DNA from: Mytilisepta virgata
Lineage: Eukaryota > Mollusca > Bivalvia > Mytilida > Mytilidae
DNA length: 64,000 nt
Reading direction: 5' to 3'
Assembly: GCA_028015205.1 (NCBI GenBank)
Contig: CM051516.1
Span: 52,952,230-53,016,229, forward strand
The translations under genes were made by a program, and so were the position numbers. Shown here piece after piece: positions 1-12,300 of the stretch (position 1 is the first letter of the stretch; each line of letters starts with the position of its first letter). The notes below the pieces were generated by a model. The model saw nothing but the letters and a program-made list of their open reading frames with translations, was not told where the DNA came from and made no database searches.

Positions 1-1008
1 ACGTCACAATAAAAAATTAAAAAAAGAAGTTGCTTATAAATAAAAACTACTACATGATTCTCAATTACAATTTAGTTTCAAGTTTTATACTTTTAGAATA
101 AAACTAAAACTGCGTATGATCTTTCCGATTATGATATTAAAATTTCTCTTAAATCCCTCATTTTCTGTCATGGCAGCCATTCTCACTTCCCATTTATTTC
201 GGTCTGTTATGAGAGAAAATTTATCATTCATACAGAAAGATGAAGGATATGGGAATTACAACTTCGAGATCACATGATTTATTGTCAGACACTCGGCAAG
301 GCTCGTATCTGACAGAAAAATGTGACCGCTATGGTGGAATTCCGCTATCCTACATCTCTCTGAATGAAAGATATAGTCTTACATGTGTTAATCGAATATG
401 TAACGTCAAGATAAAAGCACATAATGTATTTTTGTGAGAATATGGTATTTGACATGTTCTTTTGTCACCAATCTAATTAAGATTTTTAACTGCACCAAGT
501 CTATTGAAATGATACAGTAGACTTGAAAAGATAAAAATGTACGTCGAGAAAGTATCCAATACAACAAACAGATATAGAAAATGAATAAATTCGGATATTA
601 GATATCATTATTAATCCACAGCAACTACGGTATACTTGATGTAAAAAATGTTAAAGACTCGTTTCTTCACAAAGAAAGTGTACAATTTTCATTTCATCTA
701 TATATTAATTGATTGTTTGCATGTCTAAAATAAAAAAATATCATCATTCTGATACATACAAATAAAGGCTAGTTTCATACCGGATTTGACATTGCCGGTG
801 TTCTGCAGGAAGCAAAGACTGCTTACTCTTCCGGAGCTACCCCCGGTTTTTTGGAGGGGTCCATTTTTAGTTTTAATTGTAGAGCATGTATTGTTGTGGT
901 TTTGTCTTCGTTGGTCTCGGGAGTTTGTCAGTTGCTACGATTTTTCCCTCTATCGAATATCGGTTTGGTACTTCTTGACTTTACTTAAATTGCTTTAGTT
1001 TATTTCAG

Positions 1009-1128
1009 TTTAATGTTTTTTTTCTGATATGGGTACACATGCAAAGATAGAAAAGTGTGCTATGGGTGGAAGTAAAAGACAAGTTATTGTTTCTAAAGAC
1101 ATAAAATGGCCTAATGGTCTTGATATAG
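1009..1128 (+). pseudogene. Relic of a plus-strand LRP-like blade exon (unit A)
   Basis: After a TTTCAG, the sequence reads as a damaged 119-nt FF.DWG blade exon: THAKIEKCAMGGSKRQVIVS, then WPNGLDIG and a GTAATA donor. It is 120 nt because of one extra T in an 8-T run, which shifts the frame, and the DWG Trp is Met. A dispersed repeat lies just upstream (about 780-1,000). Confidence 0.7.
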
Positions 1129-2984
1129 GTAATAATGTACTTCAAAAGTATAAATTTTATATTTTCCGACAATGATTATGTATTATATATATAAATTGTT
1201 TTGCGTTACTATATTCGTTTCATTGCCAGACTTCACCAAATAAAGATTCACATTAAAATTTTACAAAGAAATTGGCCTTGGCCATTGAGAAATTCTGAAA
1301 TTCAACTTTTACGATAAATACACGTAAATGACTGCAAAAGGTATCGGAAAATGGTTTGCCCTGAATTTTATATAAAAAGATATTCTGTACGGTAAAACGG
1401 AGATATGACAGTAGAATATGTGTCCGTGATGTAGACCAACCGTACTTCCACGCATAGTTGTAGGGTTGCATACATGTATGTATCGCGGAAACAGGTTGTT
1501 CTGAAATAATTTTTTATCTTGCCGAAAAGAAAAGAAAACTGAATCAAGCAGTCGTCAAATGCCAGTGAAGTATTACGCTACTACAATGCGAATTAAAAAA
1601 AATATTCGTAGTAGCAGTATTGTATGTAACTCCACGGGAAAATATGAAAATATTAAATTTATACATGTACTGCATTTTTATTTTACTTCAACCGCTGTTG
1701 AATACATGTCTGTTTATCTCAGTCGACTTACATTCTATTGTAACGCTTTCACAGGTTAACAATACGGACAATCACGGGCAAATATAAGCCTTTTATGGTG
1801 ATCCCCATTACCCATATTTGGATACGTCACTAAGGCGGGGCTTTGCAGCATTTATTGGCACGACCATAAAAAATAAACGAGATTGCTCGCTCGCATTATT
1901 CAATTGATAACGTCATCATACCCATATTATGACCATTTTCACGGGTTTGTGTGTAAATTCAAAAACTTGCGTGTCTACTAAAAAATTGAAATAGAATATT
2001 TTTATTGATGTTACAGACCGTCATATCTTGATTGTAAGTTTGAACCTTGGTCTCTTATAATCGTTGAGCATGGTAAGTAAATGCAACAATGTTGGGACTA
2101 TCAGCAAGTTTAAAAGATGACTCTTATCGTGACCCGTTTCCGTATTATCTATAATAAACGCCCAGAGATAATAGAAATTGAATCATAATTTGTCGATATC
2201 AACTTTGAAAGTATTAGAATGATGTTGATACTAAGTCAAACATCAGATTGTCGATAATTCCGGCCTGTCAAAAATATAATGGAAATTCATTGACGTAATG
2301 AGTAACAATGAGCAAACGAATATATGTCATTTTTACCCTTTTAAATTGCTTATATCTGCAGAAGCAAATGGCATTATTTGTGATTGATATTTCTATTTTA
2401 TTCAATATCTCAGTATAATGAATGCAATCGTTGCATTTTTGGTACCCGATCCAATTATGATTATTTGATTTTGGCGTTAGATAATTTACATGTGTAATAG
2501 ATACCGTATTTATCGATGAAGGTTTGATGTCAAGGTTCGTGGTACACAAGATTGGCACAAAGGTATGTACATGTGTATAAGTAATTTAAAACAAATGGAA
2601 TTTGATAAAGAAGCATATACCCGACGAAAGGTTGGTACTGTCGAAGGAAGTGTTTTTTGAAATATTCTGGTTTAAAAAAAAACGATAGAATCGAAAATAA
2701 TGTCTGCGTCTACAAAGCATATACATTTAAATCCACATTTTTCTGCATTATATTTAAATAGTAAAATAACAAAAATACCGAACTCCAAAAGAAATTCAAA
2801 ATGGAAAGTCCTTTATAAAATGGCAAAATCCAAAGTTCAAACACATCTAACGAATGGAAAACAACTGTCATATTCCTGACTTGGTACAGGCATTTCCTTA
2901 TGTAGAAAATGGTGGATTAAACCTTGTTTTAAAACTAGCTAAACCTCTCACTTGTAGGACAGTCACATAGAATTCCATTATATT

Positions 2985-3650
2985 GCCAACAATGTGTGAG
3001 CAAAACAAACAGACATAAATACCGAATGAGTGGGGAAATGTTTATCCCAAATGCAGGTATATTGCTGCTAAAGTGGGGAAAATTTATAATTTCAAAATTA
3101 AAATCGTCTCACTTGTCATAGATTCTGACATTGAGATTACCACTTATGTCAAATTCGAGATATAAGTCTAAAATGAGGCGGAGGAAGATGTGTCTGTTGT
3201 TTCTTTAATTTCTAGTTCTGGGGGATATATTAATGAAACCCAATCAGAAAAGTTTGGATTGTTAATGGAAAGAACATCATCAATATATCTGAATGTGAAA
3301 TTAAATGATCGGGCTTCTTTGATTTTCTTGTTTTTGACAAGTGTCTGAAGGAACTCAGACTCATATTAAAATAAGAAGAGGTCAGCAAGGAGAGGCGCAC
3401 AGTTCGTTCCGATAGGAATGCCGACAACTTGTTGAAAAAGACTATCGCCAAATTCAACAAATATGTTGTCAATGAGAAACTCCAGCATACTGATCACTTG
3501 TTCCTCTGTGTAGCAGGTTTTACCTTTTTGTTCACTATTAACAAAATATGCCGTATGGTATCCAAAAGCGAAAAATTTATAGCGTATGCTGCCATTTTTA
3601 TATTGAAAAGCATTGTGGATTATTTCTTTTAGACGATTTTTCAATTTCAC
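2985..3650 (-). mobile_element. Penelope-like element reverse-transcriptase fragment (unit A)
   Basis: The minus strand reads KLKNRLKEIIHNAFQYKNGS, YTEEQVISMLEFLIDNIFV, VVGIPIGTNCAPLLADLF and, after small indels, FTFRYIDDVLSINNPNFSDW, PPELEIKETTDTSS. GIPxGTNxAPLLADLF and YIDD are the RT palm motifs of this class. It is broken by frameshifts. The C-terminal part found in unit B (35,430-35,938) is missing here. Confidence 0.75.
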
Positions 3651-5270
3651 ATGGGAATGGAGGTTTACAGGGTTGAAAAATCAAAAGTTTTGATAGAATT
3701 AATTTCAGAGAAAGATCGAAATCTCAAATTATCAAGAAGTTATTTAGAGTTTTTTAGAATCCACAAATGGTTAATACCACTGCGCCAGTAAACAGTTTCA
3801 CAGTATATCTGAAGACCCTCTTTCACTTAAATATTAGCCCTGTAAATCGGGAAATAGATGGGCGAGAACTCTTAATTTCAATATTTTGCGTTAGTTAATA
3901 ACCTCAACCGCAGGACCATTAATATTTATGGGAAACAGGGGAACCTGTATTAAAATATTCAATGTTTATTTACGTTTAAAAATGAAAAAATTCATGTAAC
4001 AAATTTTATTAATAAAACTGCTTGACAGAAAATTTCTTTACATCACACACAAACGAGCATTTTGTAGTACAACATTTAATCAAACCCCCATTTCCAAGAA
4101 ACTAAAATATATGCAATAAATAAGAATACAATACAATGAAATTTACAGAAAAACTATAAAAATATATTTATATATTCGCCAACCCAGTCGTCAGACTTAT
4201 CTGACATGATTATTCATTGATTTGTTATAAAAATTACCAGTATTTAACAAAATTCAAAAATAATAGAAATACTAAGGGTTCATTCCTTGTATTGCACATG
4301 TTAGATCTCCTTAGCTGAAATTTGGCTTCCTTTTTCGGTATTTTTGGTTGAGTACTTCTTGTTAAATATAAGTTTGGTTTTTGGTCTTCCAAATGTTTCG
4401 GTTTTAATGCTGTTGATGAGAGGTAACTCCTTGAAATGCGTCGTATACAGCATAGTATAAATTTACTATATCTAATATTAGTATCTTTGGATTGTTATTT
4501 GGTAATCGAACTGTAATTATTACATCCAAGGTTAAATTGACAAATTAAAATTTTAATATACCATTATAATATCACTGATAGATATAACACATCGATGAAT
4601 ATATAAAAAGCAAGGTAGAAAATGAAAAAAATAAAATCTTACAAACAATAATGATACCACAGCAGTTACATTCGTAAAAACAAAATAAAAATATTCCATC
4701 AGGTAAATGATTGTCTTTTTCAATAATTTAGTCACATCTGTTCAAATTTCAATTAACACACAACGTACCCTCTATCATTAATGGACCTTCGCGAGTCTTC
4801 CTGTTTTTTATTTGAGTAAAACATTTACTCTACCTAGAGACATTTACACAGAAGTAAATGTAAAAACACCGATTTTAGGAGGATTTATATTACTTATTGT
4901 TATCAACTTTTCACAGTTCTACGGTTTTATATATAAAGTTTGATGACAGTAATGTTTCCATAAGGTAAAAATTCGTTAAAGCAAAATTCGGTATTAAAAG
5001 CAAAAAGAAATTTTTGTGTTTCTAACATTAATTAATATTTCAAGGTTTTAAAATGATAAACTAGTACAAATTATTGCGATACTTTGTAAACATATTACAT
5101 ATCAACAAGTTTTATATACAAATACAATGAAATGTCGGTAAGACTGAAAATGCTGAACATTCACTGTTATAGTTCTTCATTTACTAACGTTGCATCACCT
5201 GCAAGAAAGTAATATTTACATATTATAAATTGTGGTATTTACCAAGTTACGATTAGGCAGAAACCAATTG
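3650..5270. other. Non-coding paralogous stretch (unit A), no gene seen
   Basis: AT-rich sequence matching 36,540-38,180. Homopolymers and short ORFs only; the ORF at 4,553-4,735 has a shifted and altered counterpart in unit B and no coding pattern. Confidence 0.55.
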
Positions 5271-5277
5271 ATTTTTA

Positions 5278-5495
5278 GGGGGGGGGGCTAGGATCAAATT
5301 TGAAATAAAAAAGCAGAACCCGGATTTTGGCAAAATAAAAAGACAGGATCCCTTTAGGTGTGAAAAAAATGCAGGGCTTGTGTCGATCAGGAAATATTTG
5401 GTTAAAATGAAAATATAAATATTGAAAAATCCAGAACCAAAATTTCGACGAAAATGGATGAAACTTTTGATCTTAGCCCCCCCCCCCCCCCCCCC
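5278..5495. repeat. Short element bounded by G and C tracts (unit A)
   Basis: Begins with a run of ten G then ctaggatcaaa and ends tttgatcttag followed by 19 C, so the ends are inverted repeats of about 18 bp. The unit B copy is at 38,181-38,395 with imperfect G/C tracts. Inside I see no coding sequence. Confidence 0.65.
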
Positions 5496-6149
5496 AGGTT
5501 GCTCCCTTAGAATAAATACTATATATATATCTTTATTAGCCTCCACCAGGAGATTATGTTACACAAATAACAAATGATACAAGATACAAGAATATATAAG
5601 TATTATGACAGAACGGATTGCAAGACCAGGAAAAAAAAGTAAATAAATAAAAATAAAAAACAGTTTTTACGGTTTACTTCTTTTTAGTAGGAAGAAAATG
5701 TTTGGTAAAGTTGGTACACATAAGTAACGCACAAAACTTGGAACAAAATGAAACGTCGGTAAGACTGAAAATGCTGAAAATGCTGAACATTCACTTTTAT
5801 AGTTCTTCCTTTACCAACGTTGCTTCACCTGCAAGAAAGGTAATATTTACATAATAAATTGTTGTATTTACCAAGTTACGATTAGAACATATACTACTAT
5901 AAATTCGGAAATTATTGCGATGTTTTTATTATTGCGAAAAATACGACAGGGCTGTAATTGCAATAATTTAAACTTGCATTTTGGAATTTTTTTTATATGA
6001 ATGAAGCGGGATTTTTCTTAATATCGCAAAAATTAAAATCGCATTTTGGTCTAAAATGACAAAATTGCAACAATAAATGCACGCAATAATTTCTGAGTTT
6101 ACAGTAATAGAATGTGACAATGTAATGTTACTACATACAGATATGATAT

Positions 6150-6361
6150 TTATACTGTTCCCTTTCTCCTTAGAAATCCACTAGGAGACCCAAGGGATCG
6201 TAAATAGTACGCAGTTTGTCTTCCCAATAATGGTATCCATAGAATATAAACGAATGCAAGCGTGAATGCCATTGACAGTCTAGGAGAGACAGTGTCACAA
6301 ATTGAACCGATAACCTGTTGTATAGTAAATGTTTGAAAACTCATAAGAGACGACTGGCGTA
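6150..6361 (-). CDS. Unit A LRP-like gene 3' exon, reading frame uncertain
   Basis: Two readings are possible. An acceptor at 6280-6281 (CTCCTAG) opens an exon 6279-6170 in the correct phase but in a different frame from unit B; it ends after 35 codons without a membrane segment. The unit B frame ([18 protein letters not shown], tail FLRRKGTV, stop at 6150-6152) stays open here, but reaching it in phase needs a weak acceptor before 6361 (ACGCAAG). So either the protein is secreted with a new tail or it keeps the hydrophobic C-terminus. Confidence 0.4.
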
Positions 6362-9300
6362 CTTGCGTAAATTTACAATGCTACAATATTTACAGCATAT
6401 TCATGCATGTTAAAAAAAATACCTTTTTGTATACATTTATTTGTATCCTCCATATGATAATAATTATCAGCACAAGAACAGGTAAATCCTTTACTATTAC
6501 AAGTGACCGGGACTGGTAGACACAAATGTTCACACCCACCGTTGTTGATTCCACAAAGATTTGTACCTGACAATAATAAGTAATAATATTTCGAGGGAAA
6601 TTCTATTAGAAGCAGTAAGATTCTAGTAAAATGCCAATCTAACATACCCACCTATGATACAATACATGTATAGCTAATATTTCCATGAAAATGATATTTT
6701 TGCAGAGTAATATTATTAATTGTGTTTTGTTCCTTTGGACAATTTTTCATACACAATTAGCATGAAATATTGACAACCTCTCTGAAATTGGTATGAAATT
6801 AAAGTAATTTTTATTAACATTATTATATGGACTAATTTGACTTGAAGTATTGTCTTTAATAGCAGAGATAATTTGAGGGGATTTCATGAAGGACTATCAT
6901 TAATTTTTGTGAACTCAGGGAATATGATAATAAAATTATCTTTAAATTTTTTACATCAGATAAAATGAATAGTAAAGAAATTAAAAAAAGTTACAAGATT
7001 TTTTTTATGTTGAAAATATAATCTATATGTATCTTAAGATAGATACAGGGACAAATTATCAGAAGGCTTTCGATAATTAATTTGTATTCCTTTCTTCAAA
7101 TTTTTATATCGTAGCAAATAGATTCAAAGGGAAAAAATTACGATTTTCAGCAGTTCAAATAAGTCCCAAATTGCAATCAAGGCAATATCAGAAGTTGCAC
7201 CTTTTTATTCGATTGGCGGACAGGGTCGTTGGATTTAATTCTGAAAGATTACAACCTAGGGACCATTGATTCCAATAGCTCAGAGGTTTCAGAAAAAAAT
7301 ATTTAAGTGCATTTTACTATATGGTCCTATTGAGTTCGGATATAATGGCCATAATTTTAGTGTAAACGGATATATTGTTAAAAGAGAACGACCTAGGGAC
7401 GATTGCTGCCAAAGATTTGTTCTAATTGGTTCAGAGGTTTTAGATAAGAAGTTTAAAAGATAGAAATGGATGAACGGATGGTCAAACGACTCCATGTTTT
7501 GGCAACATTTGATGTGAATCATCAAAAACAGTTGGCAATTTTCAAATTTACATACGTAAAACATATACTATCCCATTCTATATCCATCTACATATCAATG
7601 TTAAGAAAGCAGCAATATATTCAAACCTTAGTTTAAAACTAACCGTTGAATTGGGCCGTCTTAGACAGGATCTTCAGGTTTCTTGGTGCATCGAGTCCTG
7701 TCTCCAAATGTTTTAATTTAAATCCCCTGTATTTATGGACATTATATATATATGTATCGTTCAAATGTGAAAAATATATCTGGTTATCATATAAATCGAT
7801 TCCAAATGGTTGAGTAAAACTTTTCTTATCAAACTCAGCGATTGTATATACATCATTTCCCTCAAATGTTGCAGATCTGATGGTTTGTAGATATCCGTCA
7901 GTCCAATATATTCGACGTCCAATATAATCTAGAAGTAGTAAATAAAGCATCACAGAAAGGATTCTGAACCATAAATTAAAATTAGACATTGAAATAGATA
8001 AATGTACATGATCATAAAGAAACAGCAACACATTACAAATTACATTACGTAATACATCTTTCTTCGTTATAGAAGGGCTTCCTCCACTTTTATGTGCAGA
8101 GTAGTTTAATTTACCCATGTCATGAACGGAAATAATAGAAATTACGGCCATAATTGTTTAATTAAACCGAGCTTCTTGGTGACACACAAATTTAAACAAA
8201 AAATCATTTTGACGAACCGTTTCCCTGACATGGACATGTCGTAAATGAAATGACATGGGAGATATCGAGGGAAAATAGAGATGTCGGGGGAGACAACACT
8301 ATTGTCACCATCGAGTGGTGATTTTTCGGGGTTGTCAGAGGAAACATCCCAATTGTAGACGTCATTTTGTATCTGCATTTGTTTTTATTCAATATTTCGG
8401 ATTTGTTCTATAATAGCTTTACAATTACCAATCGTTAGACCATTAGGCCACCAGATATCTTTTGAGACTATGACCAGTCGATGATCACCGTTCATGTCAC
8501 ATCGTTCTATCTTTGGATATTTACCCCAGTCGGTAAAGAACATCAATCTGTAACACAATTATCACAGTTGTTTGCCTATTCGTCAATAGGGTGATCATAT
8601 GATATTGGTCTTCTTCCTATTATTTGTCTACCCTATAGCGTTAACAAAAATTACATTTTTTTCTACAGAATCCTTAATGTATTTCATCAATGTACATGTA
8701 TTCCTCTAAGATGTAACAAACCAGTAAAAGCTTATTTACAAACATCTATTACTAATTCCCCACTGGATTTTACTCACTGACAATCTGACGGGTGACGCTA
8801 ACGGAGCAGGACATACCTAGCCTTCCGGAGCAGCTGATGTCACTGATGTTTTGAGTTGGTGTTCACATTGCTGGTGGTTTAGTTTCTATGCTGTCTTGTT
8901 GTATTTTTGTTGAGTTTATTGTATGTTTTTTGTTCTTTTAGTTATAAATATATCCCAAGTTTGTTGACATGGTTGTGTTCCATTCTCATGACTTAGTCAT
9001 TTCCATGGATTTCGAATTTACGGACATTTCCCACTGTTTTGTCGCTCCGGTATTCTTTTGCCGATATTTCTAACTCAACTTAAAACTATATGCAGAATGC
9101 ATCGTAATAAAATCCCCATTGGGCCAATATATCAGTTTACTTGTTAAAACAATCTCTTTATATACAACGTGCGCGTTTTGTTGAATAAATAATGATACCG
9201 GTCTTCATACAAGTCCATTGCTTGTGAAAGGAGCATTAAGAACGTCAGAAAATCACAAAATAATCATAGTATTACCCGTTATGTGGAAACAAAGCAATGG

Positions 9301-12300
9301 CTCTTGGTTCATCTAATCGACTGTTAATTAATGTTTTTCTGAATGTTCCATCCAAATTTGACACTTGTATATGATTCAGCCCAGTATCTGTCCAGTAAAT
9401 ATGATCATAGATCCAGTCGACTGCTAATCCGTGTGGTGTCGAAACTTTCTCCGATCTTAGTTTTTGTATTCCCAATCCAGACATCAAACCGCCCGATAAA
9501 TATGATCTGTAAGTTATATTTATTATAAACATAATTATATAGCAACGTATCTAAAATCTCATACAGCAAATCCGTATCAGATGTATTTTATCTATTTATA
9601 CATGTACGTACTTTACTGTCAAATAAATCTCTGAAGACATGTTTTGGACATGGAGAATGTCGGGCAAATTATAACTGTGATCTGATTTAAAGATTGATTG
9701 CCTGATGTATGTTTTTTTAACTGATCTTTCAGCTGTGTCTTTCAATTTTGAATAAAAAGGGAGTAGAATCTGAAATCATTTACGAACATAGTGGAAATCA
9801 TTCTTAGTGTACGAATATTCACAATTTAGTCGTACAATTTTGAGTTTTATTTTGTCTTGATCAGTATCTCAGCAACTGTGGTGGCGATTATTAAAATCAT
9901 TTACGTCACAGATACGTATACATGTAGTCACCTTTAGCCTTGTCTTTTGTTTGATATTGGAATGTATATATTATGTATTAATTGCTAAGGTTAGGTATTA
10001 GAAATACAAAGGTATTAGATATCATACAGATCGCCTATGGTTGCTACGCTTGGTGTATGATAACACGTGAAAACCATTTCATACTGAGCTTAAATCACAT
10101 GAAGCAACATTTATAGAAAGAGTGTAAACTCTGATGATTATTAAATTCTATACATTGTATATCGATATGTATGAGGTAATAGAAAGTTTTAGCCATCCTA
10201 ATTTCTTTATAAGAGTGGTGGGAATGGTAAGTACTCACACATAAATGTCTTTCAACATAACATCTGTCCAAAATATCAGATCTTTTTCCAGATGAACATC
10301 TATTGCTACCGTATTAAGTAACCCAGTTAACTCTAAAGTATCCTTCTTAAGCGATTCAAGATTTATCTTGGAAATACTTTGACGTTCAGCTATCAGAAGT
10401 TCCACATTAGCACCTGAAAAGAGACATTTATAATCTATATTTAGTCAGTAGTCAAAGGTTTAAATGTACAAACAATTTATTATATGAGGATGTAAAAATC
10501 ATTCAATACTTATTAAGCATTCACTTTCAAGCCTGTTTATGTAGAAGTGCTAATTTCAGTTTGAATTGTTTCTTTATGTTTGTTCATTTTCATTCCATGT
10601 TGATTTTCGTCTTTTGGATGGCCATTTATATGTATAATTTTTCTTTGTAATAAACATCACAAACGGTAACACATTTTAAAGGAAATTGGCTATTCCAGTC
10701 CACACGGTATACATGTTATAAGGTCTTGCATCTCTAAGAACGATCTGTGATAGCATGAGTTAGTTTATTTCTTTCTTTTCGAGAGGGGACGTCGTCGGGT
10801 GAACATGGCACAGGATAATGCAATTTTCTGTTTGATGTGGAAATAGTCATAAATAGAAAACGGAGTGTACGTGTACACATTTACTTATGTCAGAATGAAG
10901 ATTCATGTAGAAATTTGATGTCACGATTTATTTATTTAGATTTCCGGTGCCATTTCACCAGACGACATCTCCATGAATAAAGTACTGTTAATTTGACGCG
11001 AAATTTTGACATTCAGATGCAATAAATTGGTAACATTTGGACGAATCTTGTGTTTTCTGGCAGAAAATAGCTTTTTATTACTGCACTGCGCGAATGCTAT
11101 TTTCAGGAAATTGATTGGAGTTAGCGTCATAATTTTTTCTCATTTACAAAACCCTGGATATCCGCTAGCTGTCTGCCAAATATCAGCCCTGTACGATTTG
11201 TACTTTATGAGGAGATACGATAACATTTCCTATGGGGTCCCGCGTGGATTTTTACCGAACTTTCTGAGAAGAATTGTATTTACAATATAATGGTACCAAG
11301 ATTCGAAATGATACGTCGCAACACTTTTTTGCCATCTTTGGCAGAAAAAAAAAATAATAATCATAAAAAACTTATGGTTGCTAAGGAGTTTCTGGTAAGG
11401 TACTCTTGTTGCTAAGGTGTGACCTTGAGATATGACATTTGACCTTGGTCTTAAATTGAAGCTCTTTTCTTACTGAACACAAAAAGTATACATGTTTACT
11501 TTATAATCTGTAACGGTTTAAAAGTAATTGGTAAATAACGCAGTTTACAATATGTTTTTGGCCGCCATTTTGAAAACACTCAACCGAATCATGTACTGTT
11601 TGGGCTCAAATTGTAGGTCTTTTAATTCTCTATCAAATGAACCCTATGTTTTATTATTATCTTTTATGGTTAAAAAGTTATAAACAAAAAATCATTTTTC
11701 AAAATACGAATCAAGAGCATTAACTCAAAAACGATAAGTTTTACGCTTTCGCACTTGAAGCATTTTTTGTAGATTTTGACATGATGAACATTTTTCCCAT
11801 GTATTGTCCACTTCAATTTTGTATGGTTTAAGTGTTATTTCATAAAAACTGTTTACGGTGTCCGCCATTTTGAAAATGGCTACCCGTAAACATTGGACTT
11901 TGGTCTTAAATTGAAGTACTCACAATGAAGGTCACAAAAAACCCATATGTTTACGATATTATCTCTGACGGCTTAAAAGTTATAAACCAAAATCAAATAA
12001 GCCGAAACGCGTCAAGGGCCATAACTCGACAACGGTTTGTCGAACAGTTTTCGACCCTTTATATCAAATAAAGGTCTAAATGAGAGGAGTATTTTCCCTA
12101 TTTAATGTCTGCTTCTATCTTTTATGGTTCATGAGATATACTGCACACAAAGTGAAATATGACCTCTGACCTTGAGATTTGACCTTTCATCTTGACATTT
12201 TGGGATGCAACATATGTCTTCTAGGATGATAGGTGAAGGTCCCAAGTTCCTAGGACTAACCGTTTTGAAGAAAAAAAATTTGACGCGTCGCGACACTTTT

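Noticed and set aside
786..998. 70-codon ORF
   Set aside because: It belongs to the dispersed ttccggagcacctg repeat family and is not maintained in other copies.
10936..11130. Minus-strand ORF repeated at 13,310-13,504
   Set aside because: Both lie in a duplicated repeat block, and the similarity follows the DNA repeat rather than a coding pattern.
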